The notes under the pieces are model-generated. The model ran no database searches and was not told the origin of the DNA. It saw only the letters and a list, made by a program, of their open reading frames with translations. Positions 1 to 9,057 of a DNA stretch of 64,000 bases are shown here, one piece after another. The position numbers and the translations under genes were made by a program. The stretch covers positions 1 through 64,000 of the forward strand of contig JAEETB010000002.1 of assembly GCA_016286575.1 (NCBI GenBank). The letters run 5' to 3'. Every line of letters begins with the position of its first letter. The stretch's first letter is position 1. Source of the stretch: Prevotella sp. Lineage in GTDB: Bacteria; Bacteroidota; Bacteroidia; Bacteroidales; Bacteroidaceae.

Positions 1-2
1 GT

Positions 3-446
3 GCCCAACAGCAGTTCGACGAGGAGGAGGCCAAGCGTCTGGAGAAGAAGATCCGTAAGAACAAGTTCGACTTCGACGACTTCATGGGTCAGATTCAGCA
101 GATCAAGAAGATGGGTAACGTGAAGGATCTTGCTGCGATGATTCCTGGTGTGGGCAAGCAGATCAAGGATCTCGACATCGACGATAATGCCTTTAAGGGT
201 ATCGAGGCCATCATCAACTCGATGACACCTAAGGAGCGTGCTAATCCCGATATCATTAATCAGAGTCGCCGTCGCAGGATCGCTGCCGGTTCTGGTACGA
301 AACTGGAGGATGTGAATCGCTTGATGAAGCAGTTCGACCAGACGCGTAAGATGATGCGTATGGTGACGGGCATGGGTTCCTCGAAGATGGCCCAGATGGC
401 TAACGCTATGAAGGCCATGAAGGGTGGTGGCATGCCGAAATTTTAA
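3..446 (+). CDS. ffh: Signal recognition particle protein Ffh, C-terminal part (5' truncated by window edge)
   Basis: Frame open from base 3; M-domain sequence PGVGKQIKDLDIDD..INSMTPKERANPDIINQSRRRRIAAGSGT..VNRLMKQFDQTRKMM..GMPKF is typical of Ffh. Confidence 0.96.
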   Translation, partial: AQQQFDEEEAKRLEKKIRKNKFDFDDFMGQIQQIKKMGNVKDLAAMIPGVGKQIKDLDIDDNAFKGIEAIINSMTPKERANPDIINQSRRRRIAAGSGTKLEDVNRLMKQFDQTRKMMRMVTGMGSSKMAQMANAMKAMKGGGMPKF

Positions 447-480
447 ATCGAAAATCGAAATTCGTAAATCGTAAATCAAT

Positions 481-1101
481 ATGGCATTTGGTAAATGGAT
501 CAACAACCTGAAGGGACTCTTCGAGGAAGGTCCTATGAAGGAATTGACAGAGCATGTGTCTGCTCAGTCGCAGACAAAGCTCTCTGCTGAGAATGTGGTG
601 ATTACGGATGAGTTCCGCAACACGTTCAACGTCAATTCTCCTGTTCGTGAGAATATCCGTAACAGTTTCCTGTTCTCCATGCTCACGATGGCTTCTTATA
701 TCGTGATTGCTGATGGTAAGGTGGAGCCTCAGGAATATGACTTTCTGGGTAAGTTCCTGCGTGACACCTTTAGTGAGGAAGCTGAGGTAGAGGGCATGGA
801 CGTCGTAAAGAAACTGATTGCCAAGCACGATGAACTGGAAGCCTATAAACCGATGGCTTTCCTGCAGTTGATAGGTGATTGTGGCAGTCAGATTGCCAGT
901 ACCCTGAATGAGGATCTGCGTTATCAGATGTTGTCGATGCTGGCGCTGATTGTCAAGTCGGATGCCAATATCTCAGATAAAGAGATTGAGTCGCTGAAGG
1001 AGGTGGCCGTGTATATCGGTATGAAAGCCACGGATGTCGATGCTCTGATGAATCTTGATCCAGAGAAGGCCAAGGATGAGTGGCAGTGGATGAAAGGATA
1101 G
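481..1101 (+). CDS. TerB-like (tellurite resistance TerB family) domain protein
   Basis: 206 aa ORF; '[23 protein letters not shown]' and '[26 protein letters not shown]' resemble the acidic TerB repeats. Confidence 0.6.
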   Translation: MAFGKWINNLKGLFEEGPMKELTEHVSAQSQTKLSAENVVITDEFRNTFNVNSPVRENIRNSFLFSMLTMASYIVIADGKVEPQEYDFLGKFLRDTFSEEAEVEGMDVVKKLIAKHDELEAYKPMAFLQLIGDCGSQIASTLNEDLRYQMLSMLALIVKSDANISDKEIESLKEVAVYIGMKATDVDALMNLDPEKAKDEWQWMKG

Positions 1102-1123
1102 TCCGTTGCAAAAATTATTATAT

Positions 1124-2002
1124 ATGCAGTTAATTGATGGAAAGGCAACAGCAGCAGCTATTAAGGCTGAGATTGCTGAAGAGGTAAAAGAGATTATTTC
1201 AAAGGGTGGCAAGCAGCCCCATCTGGCAGCCGTATTGGTAGGTCATGATGGCGGCTCAGAAACCTATGTAAAGAATAAGGTACTCGCGTGCGAGGCTTGT
1301 GGCTTTAAGAGCACACTGATTCGTTTTGAAGAGGATGTGACGGAGGCTGAGCTTCTGGCCTGTGTGGATAACCTGAATCGCAATGGCGATATCGACGGAT
1401 TCATTGTACAGCTGCCCTTACCGAAACATATTGACGAGCAGAAAATCATCGAGGCCATCGACTATCGTAAGGATGTCGACGGTTTCCATCCCATCAATGT
1501 AGGTCGCATGGCCATTGGTCTGCCGTGTTTTATCTCAGCGACACCTTTGGGTATCATCACCCTGTTGAAGCGTTACAATATCGAGACCAGTGGTAAGAAG
1601 TGTGTTATTCTGGGTCGCTCGAATATCGTGGGTAAGCCCATGGCTCAGCTGATGATGCAGAAACAGTATGGCGATGCCACGGTGACCGTATGTCACTCAC
1701 GCTCAAAGACTTTGAAGGAAGAGTGTCGTGCTGCAGATATCATCATCGCTGCTATCGGACAGCCCGACTTCGTGACGGCTGATATGGTCAAGGAGGGTGC
1801 TGTCATCGTTGACGTTGGTACCACCCGTGTGCCTGATGCTACTCGTAAGAGTGGTTTCCGTCTGAATGGCGACGTGAAGTTCGACGAAGTGGCTCCTAAG
1901 TGCAGTTTCATCACGCCAGTTCCTGGTGGAGTAGGTCCCATGACCATCTGTTCGCTGATGAAGAATACCCTCGCCGCTGGCAAACATGAGTATTATATTT
2001 AG
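1124..2002 (+). CDS. folD: Bifunctional methylenetetrahydrofolate dehydrogenase/cyclohydrolase FolD
   Basis: [17 protein letters not shown]..; [55 protein letters not shown] at 1124 preferred over the upstream in-frame start at 1106. Confidence 0.97.
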   Translation: MQLIDGKATAAAIKAEIAEEVKEIISKGGKQPHLAAVLVGHDGGSETYVKNKVLACEACGFKSTLIRFEEDVTEAELLACVDNLNRNGDIDGFIVQLPLPKHIDEQKIIEAIDYRKDVDGFHPINVGRMAIGLPCFISATPLGIITLLKRYNIETSGKKCVILGRSNIVGKPMAQLMMQKQYGDATVTVCHSRSKTLKEECRAADIIIAAIGQPDFVTADMVKEGAVIVDVGTTRVPDATRKSGFRLNGDVKFDEVAPKCSFITPVPGGVGPMTICSLMKNTLAAGKHEYYI

Positions 2003-2093
2003 GCACAGATTAACACGGCTTTATAAATAAAGACACGGCTGGTTGTTGATAAAAGCAGTGTTTCTCTAAAAGAGAGCCGTGTAAATCCGTGCC
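2002..2093. repeat. Imperfect palindromic intergenic repeat (ggcacagattaacacggct ... agccgtgtaaatccgtgcc)
   Basis: 19-nt arms at 2002-2020 and 2075-2093 are reverse complements with 2 mismatches; a related element lies at 10914-10990. Confidence 0.75.
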
Positions 2094-2107
2094 AAAAAGA
2101 ATAGAAG

Positions 2108-2287
2108 ATGACTGCACAAGAGTGGTACGAAAAAGGTAACGCCTTTCGGAAAGAGTCAAAATGGCACGAGGCCATCAACTGCTATATCCAGGCTATTGCG
2201 CTTGACCCAGACAGTCCGGCTGTTGAGGCCAAGCGCATGCTCGATGATATCATGGCCTTCTACTGTAAGGATATGTATAATCCCTGA
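2108..2287 (+). CDS. Small TPR-like protein (59 aa)
   Basis: MTAQEWYEKGNAFRKESKWHEAINCYIQAIALDPDSPAVEAKRMLDDIMAFYCKDMYNP*; TPR signature; below the ORF-track length cutoff. Confidence 0.7.
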   Translation: MTAQEWYEKGNAFRKESKWHEAINCYIQAIALDPDSPAVEAKRMLDDIMAFYCKDMYNP

Positions 2288-2311
2288 TAACAACAAAAAC
2301 TAAAAAAGACT

Positions 2312-3673
2312 ATGAATAAGGAGGAGAATAATCAAAAGAATGTGAGTCGCAGGGAGTTCCTGCGCCGTTTGGGTATGGGTGCTGGAGCCGTTATGGCTTC
2401 GAGTGTGATGGGACCTTTGGGCGTGTTTGCTCAAGAGGATCAGAAGAAAGTGGGGGAGAACCGCATGACCTATCGTGTACAGCATGGTTCGGGTGAGCAG
2501 ATCTCACTATTGGGATTTGGTATGATGCGTCTGCCTAATGATCAGGACGAGGTGAACCAATTAGTGGACTATGCCATCGAACATGGGGTGAACTACTTCG
2601 ACACGGCACCGATGTATATGGGTGGACGTTCGGAGGTGTTGACAGGTAATGCCTTGAGCCGTCATCCGCGTGAGAAATACTATGTGGCCACGAAGATGTC
2701 TAACCAGCGAAATAATCTGTGGGACTTCAAAGAGGCCCAGAAGATGTACTATCAGTCGTTCCAGCGATTGAAGGTGGATCATATCGACTACTATCTGTTG
2801 CACAGCATCGGAGGTGGTGGTATGGACACGTTGAACGCCCGGTTCTTTGATAACCATCTGCTTGAGTTCCTGTTGAAGGAGCGTGAGGCAGGACGGATTC
2901 GTCATCTGGGTTTCTCATATCATGGTGATGTGCGTCCCTTCGACTACTTGTTGGATCATCAGGACGAGTATCACTGGGACTTCGTGCAGATACAGATGAA
3001 CTTCCTTGACTGGCGACATGCTTCGATGGGTAACGGCTGGCGAAAGGATGCCGATGCGGAGTACCTCTATAATAAATGTGAGAAGACAGGTGTACAGTGT
3101 GTTGTCATGGAACCGCTACGTGGTGGTGCCTTTGGTAAGATGGCCAAGGAACTGACGAACCAGTTGAAGGCTGTGCGTCCCAATGACAGTACGGCCCGTT
3201 GGTCATTCCGTTGGGTGGGCTCTCACCCCAATATCCTGACCACGTTGAGTGGTATGAACAAGATGGAACATGTGAAGGAGAATGTGGAGACCTTCTCACC
3301 GCTTGAAATCTGTACAGAGGCTGAGAATACGCTGCTGGCAGAGATTGCCGACCAGATGGCAGGCTATCCGACGATTCCCTGTACAACCTGTGCCTATTGT
3401 ATGCCTTGTCCTTATGGTGTCGATATTCCAGGCAACTTCGCTTATTATAATGACGCAGTGAACAGTCATGTCTTGCCTCTGCCTGAAAAACAGGCTGCAG
3501 ACTATGCCGAGAGGAAACAGCAGTTTGCCGATGGATTACGCAAAGCGTTACCCAATGTCGAGTCATGGGCCAGAAGTTGTGCGGACTGTGAAGAGTGTCT
3601 GCCGAAGTGTCCGCAGCAGATTCGTATTCCGAACCAGATGGCACGAATCGTTGAATTGTTGCGTAAAAGATAG
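2312..3673 (+). CDS. Aldo/keto reductase with N-terminal Tat-like signal and C-terminal 4Fe-4S cysteine motifs
   Basis: SRREFLRRLGMGAGAVMAS twin-arginine-like start; AKR motifs 'NYFDTAPMYMGGRSE', 'DYYLLHS'; CTTCAYCMPCPYGVDIP and CADCEECLPKCPQQIRIP. Confidence 0.88.
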   Translation: MNKEENNQKNVSRREFLRRLGMGAGAVMASSVMGPLGVFAQEDQKKVGENRMTYRVQHGSGEQISLLGFGMMRLPNDQDEVNQLVDYAIEHGVNYFDTAPMYMGGRSEVLTGNALSRHPREKYYVATKMSNQRNNLWDFKEAQKMYYQSFQRLKVDHIDYYLLHSIGGGGMDTLNARFFDNHLLEFLLKEREAGRIRHLGFSYHGDVRPFDYLLDHQDEYHWDFVQIQMNFLDWRHASMGNGWRKDADAEYLYNKCEKTGVQCVVMEPLRGGAFGKMAKELTNQLKAVRPNDSTARWSFRWVGSHPNILTTLSGMNKMEHVKENVETFSPLEICTEAENTLLAEIADQMAGYPTIPCTTCAYCMPCPYGVDIPGNFAYYNDAVNSHVLPLPEKQAADYAERKQQFADGLRKALPNVESWARSCADCEECLPKCPQQIRIPNQMARIVELLRKR

Positions 3674-3710
3674 GTTTTCTAACAAAAATGAAAGAAAAAA
3701 GCGTTTTTCT

Positions 3711-3741
3711 TTTGCATTTTGCTTACTAATTACTATCTTTG
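3711..3741 (+). promoter_or_regulatory. Candidate Bacteroidetes promoter TTTG-N19-TATCTTTG upstream of the kor operon
   Basis: TTTG at 3711-3714 and TATCTTTG at 3734-3741 (consensus TAnnTTTG), 19-nt spacing. Confidence 0.7.
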
Positions 3742-3781
3742 CACCCCGAATTCAGGATTTAATGCATTAAACTATAATAAT

Positions 3782-4012
3782 ATGGCAAAAATGAAAGGCG
3801 CCATTGTGGTAGATACTGAGAGGTGCAAGGGATGTCAGTTGTGCATCATCGCTTGTCCTCAGAAGGTTATCGCCCTGGCCAACAAAGTGAATCTTCACGG
3901 CTACCCATACGTAGAGGCTGCCAACGAGGAGGCCTGTGTAGGCTGTGCTTCGTGTGGCATCGTCTGCCCGGATGGATGTATCACCGTGTATCGTAAAAAA
4001 GTGGAGGAATAA
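3782..4012 (+). CDS. korD: 4Fe-4S ferredoxin-type delta subunit of 2-oxoacid:ferredoxin oxidoreductase
   Basis: CKGCQLCIIACPQ and CVGCASCGIVCPDGC; first gene of the operon. Confidence 0.85.
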   Translation: MAKMKGAIVVDTERCKGCQLCIIACPQKVIALANKVNLHGYPYVEAANEEACVGCASCGIVCPDGCITVYRKKVEE

Positions 4013-4015
4013 GCT

Positions 4016-5101
4016 ATGGCAGAAAACAAGGAAGTTGTATTGATGAAAGGCAACGAGGCTATTGCCCACGCTGCTATTCGTTGCGGATGCGACGGCTATT
4101 TCGGCTATCCTATTACTCCGCAGAGTGAAGTGATTGAGACGCTGGCTGAACTGAAGCCTTGGGAGACCACTGGTATGCAGGTGGTGCAGGCTGAGAGTGA
4201 GCTGGCTTCGATTTACATGGTCTATGGTGCCGCTGGTGCTGGTAAGCGTGCGATGACATCCAGTTCGTCTCCTGGTATCGCCCTGATGCAGGAAGGTATC
4301 ACCTACATGGCCGGTGCTGAGGTGCCTGGTGTGTTTGTGAACGTTCAGCGTGGTGGTCCCGGTCTGGGAACCATTCAGCCTTCACAGGGTGACTATTTCC
4401 AGGCTACCCGTGGTGGCGGTAATGGTGACTACAAGGTGATTGTGTTGGCTCCGTCTTCAGTACAGGAGATGGCCGACTTCGTGGATCTGGCCTTTGAGTT
4501 GGCCTTTAAGTATCGTAACCCCGCTATGATTCTGAGCGACGGCGTGATCGGTCAGATGATGGAGAAGGTGGTGCTGCCTCCGTTCAAGCCCCGTCGTACG
4601 GACGAGGAGGTGATCAAGCAGTGTCCTTGGGCTTCTACTGGTAAGCCAAAGAACCGTGAGCGTGTGGTCATTACTTCTCTGGAGCTGAAGCCTGAGATTA
4701 TGGAGCAGCGAAACATCGCCCTCCAGGAGAAGTATGCTAAGATTCAGGAGAATGAGGTGCGCTTTGAGGAGCAGCAGATGGACGATGCCGAGTATGCTAT
4801 CGTAGCCTTCGGTTCTGCAGCCCGTATTGCTGAGAAGAGTGTAGAGATTGCTCGTGAGCAGGGTATCAAGGTCGGCTTGTTCCGTCCTATCACACTGTTC
4901 CCTTTCCCAACAAAGCAGATTGCTGAGTTGTCGAAGAAGGTGAAGGGTATCCTCGTGGCTGAGATCAATGCCGGACAGATGGTACAGGATGTTCGCCTCG
5001 CCGTGAACGGCGCCATCCCCGTTGAGCAGTTCGGCCGCTTAGGTGGTATCGTTCCCGATCCCGAAGAAATCGTAAATGCGCTTAAAGAAAAAATAATGTA
5101 G
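4016..5101 (+). CDS. korA: 2-oxoacid (2-oxoglutarate type):ferredoxin oxidoreductase alpha subunit
   Basis: GYPITPQSEVIETLAEL; QAESELASIYMVYGAAGAGKRAMTSSSSPG; operon context. Confidence 0.9.
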   Translation: MAENKEVVLMKGNEAIAHAAIRCGCDGYFGYPITPQSEVIETLAELKPWETTGMQVVQAESELASIYMVYGAAGAGKRAMTSSSSPGIALMQEGITYMAGAEVPGVFVNVQRGGPGLGTIQPSQGDYFQATRGGGNGDYKVIVLAPSSVQEMADFVDLAFELAFKYRNPAMILSDGVIGQMMEKVVLPPFKPRRTDEEVIKQCPWASTGKPKNRERVVITSLELKPEIMEQRNIALQEKYAKIQENEVRFEEQQMDDAEYAIVAFGSAARIAEKSVEIAREQGIKVGLFRPITLFPFPTKQIAELSKKVKGILVAEINAGQMVQDVRLAVNGAIPVEQFGRLGGIVPDPEEIVNALKEKIM

Positions 5102-5103
5102 CA

Positions 5104-5874
5104 ATGGATAGAAATCAAATAGTTCAACCAGAGAACATCGTCTGCAAGAAGCCGACGCTGATGAACGACAACAATATGCACTACTGCCCAGGCTGTAGTC
5201 ATGGTGTGGTGCATAAGCTCATTGCCGAAGTCATCGAGGAGATGGGTATGGAAGACAAGGCTGTAGGTGTATCACCTGTAGGCTGTGCCGTCTTCGCGTA
5301 CAATTATATAGATATAGACTGGCAGGAGGCTGCCCACGGTCGTGCACCCGCACTGGCTACGGGTATCAAGCGCTGCTGGCCTGACCGTCTGGTATTCACC
5401 TATCAGGGTGATGGTGACCTGGCTTGTATCGGTACCTGTGAGACCATTCACGCCCTGAACCGTGGTGAGAACATCGTGATTATCTTCGTCAACAATGCCA
5501 TCTATGGTATGACGGGTGGTCAGATGGCTCCAACGACCCTGATTGGTCAGAAGACTTCTACTTGTCCTTATGGCCGTGATCCTCAGTTGCATGGTTATCC
5601 CTTGAAGATGGCTGATATCGCTGCTGGACTCGAGGGTACTTGCTATGTGACTCGTCAGAGTGTTGAGTCTGTAGCCTCTATCAATAAGGCTAAGAAGGCG
5701 CTGCGCAAGGCTTTCGAGGCTTCGATGGCTGGTAAGGGAAGCTCTCTTGTAGAGTTTGTATCAACCTGCAACAGCGGTTGGAAACTCACACCTGCTAAGG
5801 CTAATGAATGGATGAAGGAGAATATGTTCCCCTTCTATCCCAAAGGTGACTTAAAAGATACGACAGACAAATGA
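5104..5874 (+). CDS. korB: 2-oxoacid:ferredoxin oxidoreductase beta subunit (TPP binding)
   Basis: YCPGCSHGVVHKL; ATGIKRCWPDRLVFTYQGDGDLACIGTCETIHALNRGENI; NNAIYGMTGGQMAPTT. Confidence 0.92.
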   Translation: MDRNQIVQPENIVCKKPTLMNDNNMHYCPGCSHGVVHKLIAEVIEEMGMEDKAVGVSPVGCAVFAYNYIDIDWQEAAHGRAPALATGIKRCWPDRLVFTYQGDGDLACIGTCETIHALNRGENIVIIFVNNAIYGMTGGQMAPTTLIGQKTSTCPYGRDPQLHGYPLKMADIAAGLEGTCYVTRQSVESVASINKAKKALRKAFEASMAGKGSSLVEFVSTCNSGWKLTPAKANEWMKENMFPFYPKGDLKDTTDK

Positions 5875-6416
5875 AAAAGGAAATAATTATCAGTGGTTTC
5901 GGAGGTCAGGGCGTGCTCTCGATGGGTAAGATTCTGGCCTATAGTGGACTGATGGAGGATAAAGAGGTGACTTGGATGCCTGCTTACGGTCCTGAGCAGC
6001 GCGGTGGTACGGCCAACGTGACGGTCATCGTCAGTGACGAGCGTATTTCTTCGCCTATCCTTAGCAAGTATGATATTGCCGTAGTACTGAACCAGCCTTC
6101 GCTGGAGAAGTTCGAGCCGAAGATCAAGCCCGGTGGTATTCTGATTTATGACGGCTTTGGTATTATCAACCCGCCAACGCGTAAGGATATTACTGTTTAT
6201 CAGATTGCCGCTATGGACAAGGCTGCTGAGATGAAGAACAGCAAGGTCTTCAATATGATTATCCTTGGTGGACTGCTGAAGGTCGCTCCCGTAGTGAGTG
6301 ACAAGGGTGTTGAGAAGGCACTGAAGAAGACATTGCCCGAGCGTCATCACGGACTGATTCCTCTGAATATGGAGGCCCTGCAAGAAGGTGCCAAGATTAT
6401 TGAGGAAGTGAAATAA
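5871..6416 (+). CDS. korC: 2-oxoacid:ferredoxin oxidoreductase gamma subunit
   Basis: ISGFGGQGVLSMGKILAYSG; YGPEQRGGTANVTVIVSDE; 4-nt ATGA overlap with korB. Confidence 0.9.
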   Translation: MKKEIIISGFGGQGVLSMGKILAYSGLMEDKEVTWMPAYGPEQRGGTANVTVIVSDERISSPILSKYDIAVVLNQPSLEKFEPKIKPGGILIYDGFGIINPPTRKDITVYQIAAMDKAAEMKNSKVFNMIILGGLLKVAPVVSDKGVEKALKKTLPERHHGLIPLNMEALQEGAKIIEEVK

Positions 6417-6421
6417 AAACT

Positions 6422-6456
6422 GAATCCCCTGCCGATTGGTAGGGGATTCGTTTTTT
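6422..6456. terminator. Rho-independent terminator between converging korC and GH2 gene
   Basis: gaatcccct-gccgattggt-aggggattc followed by gtttttt. Confidence 0.85.
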
Positions 6457-8935
6457 ATTGTACGGTGATGTCAATGGATTTACTGATCTTCAGCTTTTCA
6501 TCCGTTACTTTCAGTGTAAGCGTGCCAGGTGTTTTCCCACTGCGCACAACGACGACTAATTGGCCGTTGAAGAGTTTCATCGTAGGCTGTTTGAAGGATT
6601 CCAGACTGGTGGCATCACCATTGCAGACGGCCTCGTAAGAGCCTGCGCCAGTGACTTCGAAGGTGAGCTGGTTGTCAGCCTGGGGAATGAGTGTGCCCTC
6701 GGCATCGGTCAGAGAGACGGTGATGAAGGCGAGGTCGTCAACAGTGGTTAGTGGTGAGGGGTGAGTGGTTAGAGATGTGTTCTGAGTCCAGACATCTAAT
6801 TTTAAATTGGCGGGGGTGCCGGCGGTCTTGAGGATTTGTTCGCCAGCGGCGTTGCCGTCAGCGTCATAGACGATGACTTTGAGTTCACCCGGTTCGTATT
6901 TGACGTTGTTCCAACGCAGACGGTAGCGGTCAAGACGGCTGGAGGGATCCTTGGTCATCCGACCCTGACTCTTGCCGTTGACGAAGAGTTCGCCCGAGGG
7001 GTAGTCGGTATAGCAGTAGACAGGTGTCACCTTGCCGATACGGTTCCCCTTGTCCTTCTTAGAGAGTCCCCAACTCCAATGGGGTAGGAGGTGGATGGTA
7101 TGTTCCGCTGTGTTCCAACGGGAGCGGTAGAGATAGTAGCGGTCCTTGGGCAGTCCGGCGAGGTCGCAGATGCCGAAGTAGCTGGAACGAGAGGGCCAGT
7201 ACTCGTCGTAGGGAGTCGGTTCACCGAGATAGTCATAGCCCGTCCACACGAATTCACCGATGACCCAGTCCTTGTCGTCCTGCCATACCCAGTCATCGTC
7301 GGGCAGGTTGCTCCATGAGCAGTATTCCAGATCATAGGAAGAACACTGTCCGTCAGCCTTCTTGATGGCATCGGGGATGTAGTTGGGCGACCACGAGGCG
7401 TATTGTGAGTTGTCCGTCACCTCCACAGGGAACTTATACACACCACGCGAGCTGACCGTTGAGGCTGTCTCTGAACCCAGGAGGAACCCCTGAGGCAGTT
7501 GTTGGATACTGTTCCCGTATTTGTGTACACGGTAGTTAAAGCCTGGTACGTCCATCACCTTGGCGACACCACTCTCAATGGATTTCTCGGCATGGTCGAG
7601 GCCCTGAGTGACAGGTCGGGTGGGGTCGAGGGTGTGACAGGCCTCCTGCAGTTGTTCACTCAGTTGGCGACCTTCAGCACCGCCTTGTTCGGGAATCTCA
7701 TTGCCGATGCTCCACATGATGATGCTCGGATGGTTGCGATTGGCGAGGATGAGGTGTTCGATATCCTGGTACCACCAGTCGCTGAAGAAACGGGCATAGC
7801 CGTTCTTGCACTTGGGATAGACCCACATGTCGAAGCTCTCAGCCATGACCATCATACCCAGAGAGTCACAGATATCCATCTGCATCTGTGAAGGCATATT
7901 ATGAGATGTACGGATGGCGTCGCAACCCATATCCTTCATGGTCTTGATCTGTCGGATAAGGGCAGCCTTGTTGATGGCAGCGCCAAGAGGCCCAAGGTCG
8001 TGGTGCAGACAGACGCCCTTGATCTTACGGGTGACGCCATTGAGTTGGAAACCGCCTTCCTTTGATACCTTGACGGTGCGGATGCCGAACTTCTGTGAGG
8101 TGGCATCGAGCAGTTGACCGTTCTGCATGTACTTGATGTGCGCCTTGTAGAGATAAGGAGACTCAGGCGACCACTGTTGCGGGTTGCTGATCTCGAAGGA
8201 GAGATGGCTCTCGCCGTTATGGTTGATATCCGAGGCGTGTTCATGGCCAACCAACTTGCCGGAAGCATCACGGAGTTCTACTTCGAAGCCCAGTTTGGTA
8301 TCCAATGGACTGCCAGCGCCTACGGTGACGTCGATGATGGCCTTGTTATCATGGATTTCCCGGGTGCGGATGAAAGTCTTCCAGGGATCAATCCAGTTGC
8401 TGCCCGTGGTGATGAGTGTGACGGGACGGTAGATGCCGGCACCGGGATACCAGCGCGAACTCTCCTCGACATTCTGGAGGTCAACCTCCAAGAGATTATC
8501 GCCTGCTTTCATAAAGGGCGTGATATCCACACGGAAGGTGTTGTAACCGTAGGCCCAGTAGCCCGCCTTCTGACCGTTGAGATAGACGGTAGGCTCTGCC
8601 ATCGCACCGTCGAAGAGCAGTTCAGCGTGTTGGCAGTCGGCGGGGATGGTGATGGTGCGCTTGTAGTGGCCCTCACCAATCCAGGGAAGGGCTCCTGAAC
8701 GGCCACTCTTCTCTGTGGCCTCCTTCTCACCATTCTGTTCGATGGCCACCATCTGCAAGTCCCATTTCTTATCGAAAGGACCGGCAATGGCCCAGTCGTG
8801 GGGTACGCTGACGGTCTGCCACGTCTGTTTGTCGTGTGAAAAAAGCCAATTGTCAGTGAGGATGGTCTCCTGACGTGTCTGTGCGAAGACTGAAAGTGCC
8901 ATCGCACAAGAGAGCATAAGTAGTTTGATTCTCAT
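6455..8935 (-). CDS. Secreted glycoside hydrolase family 2 protein (beta-galactosidase-like)
   Basis: 826 aa; signal peptide MRIKLLMLSCAMALSVFAQ; GH2 features 'VSVPHDWAI', 'GVCLHHDLGPLG', 'HNMPSQMQMDICDSLGMMVMAESFDMW', 'NRNHPSIIMWSIGNEIPEQ'. Confidence 0.92.
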   Translation of the reverse strand: MRIKLLMLSCAMALSVFAQTRQETILTDNWLFSHDKQTWQTVSVPHDWAIAGPFDKKWDLQMVAIEQNGEKEATEKSGRSGALPWIGEGHYKRTITIPADCQHAELLFDGAMAEPTVYLNGQKAGYWAYGYNTFRVDITPFMKAGDNLLEVDLQNVEESSRWYPGAGIYRPVTLITTGSNWIDPWKTFIRTREIHDNKAIIDVTVGAGSPLDTKLGFEVELRDASGKLVGHEHASDINHNGESHLSFEISNPQQWSPESPYLYKAHIKYMQNGQLLDATSQKFGIRTVKVSKEGGFQLNGVTRKIKGVCLHHDLGPLGAAINKAALIRQIKTMKDMGCDAIRTSHNMPSQMQMDICDSLGMMVMAESFDMWVYPKCKNGYARFFSDWWYQDIEHLILANRNHPSIIMWSIGNEIPEQGGAEGRQLSEQLQEACHTLDPTRPVTQGLDHAEKSIESGVAKVMDVPGFNYRVHKYGNSIQQLPQGFLLGSETASTVSSRGVYKFPVEVTDNSQYASWSPNYIPDAIKKADGQCSSYDLEYCSWSNLPDDDWVWQDDKDWVIGEFVWTGYDYLGEPTPYDEYWPSRSSYFGICDLAGLPKDRYYLYRSRWNTAEHTIHLLPHWSWGLSKKDKGNRIGKVTPVYCYTDYPSGELFVNGKSQGRMTKDPSSRLDRYRLRWNNVKYEPGELKVIVYDADGNAAGEQILKTAGTPANLKLDVWTQNTSLTTHPSPLTTVDDLAFITVSLTDAEGTLIPQADNQLTFEVTGAGSYEAVCNGDATSLESFKQPTMKLFNGQLVVVVRSGKTPGTLTLKVTDEKLKISKSIDITVQ

Positions 8936-9057
8936 TATAAAACTTGTTTTAGTGACTATTTTGCTGCAAAATTACGAAAATATTTCGAAATAGTTGGCTA
9001 TTTGACGAATTTAGTTTAATTTTGCAGCTAAATTTCGAAATTTAAATACTTTATGAT

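Noticed and set aside
3468-3770. 100-aa plus-strand ORF overlapping the end of the aldo/keto reductase
   Set aside because: Out of frame with the AKR gene, which has clear Fe-S motifs there, and overlaps the kor promoter
8114-8698. 194-aa plus-strand ORF inside the GH2 gene
   Set aside because: Antisense shadow of a confident GH2 coding frame
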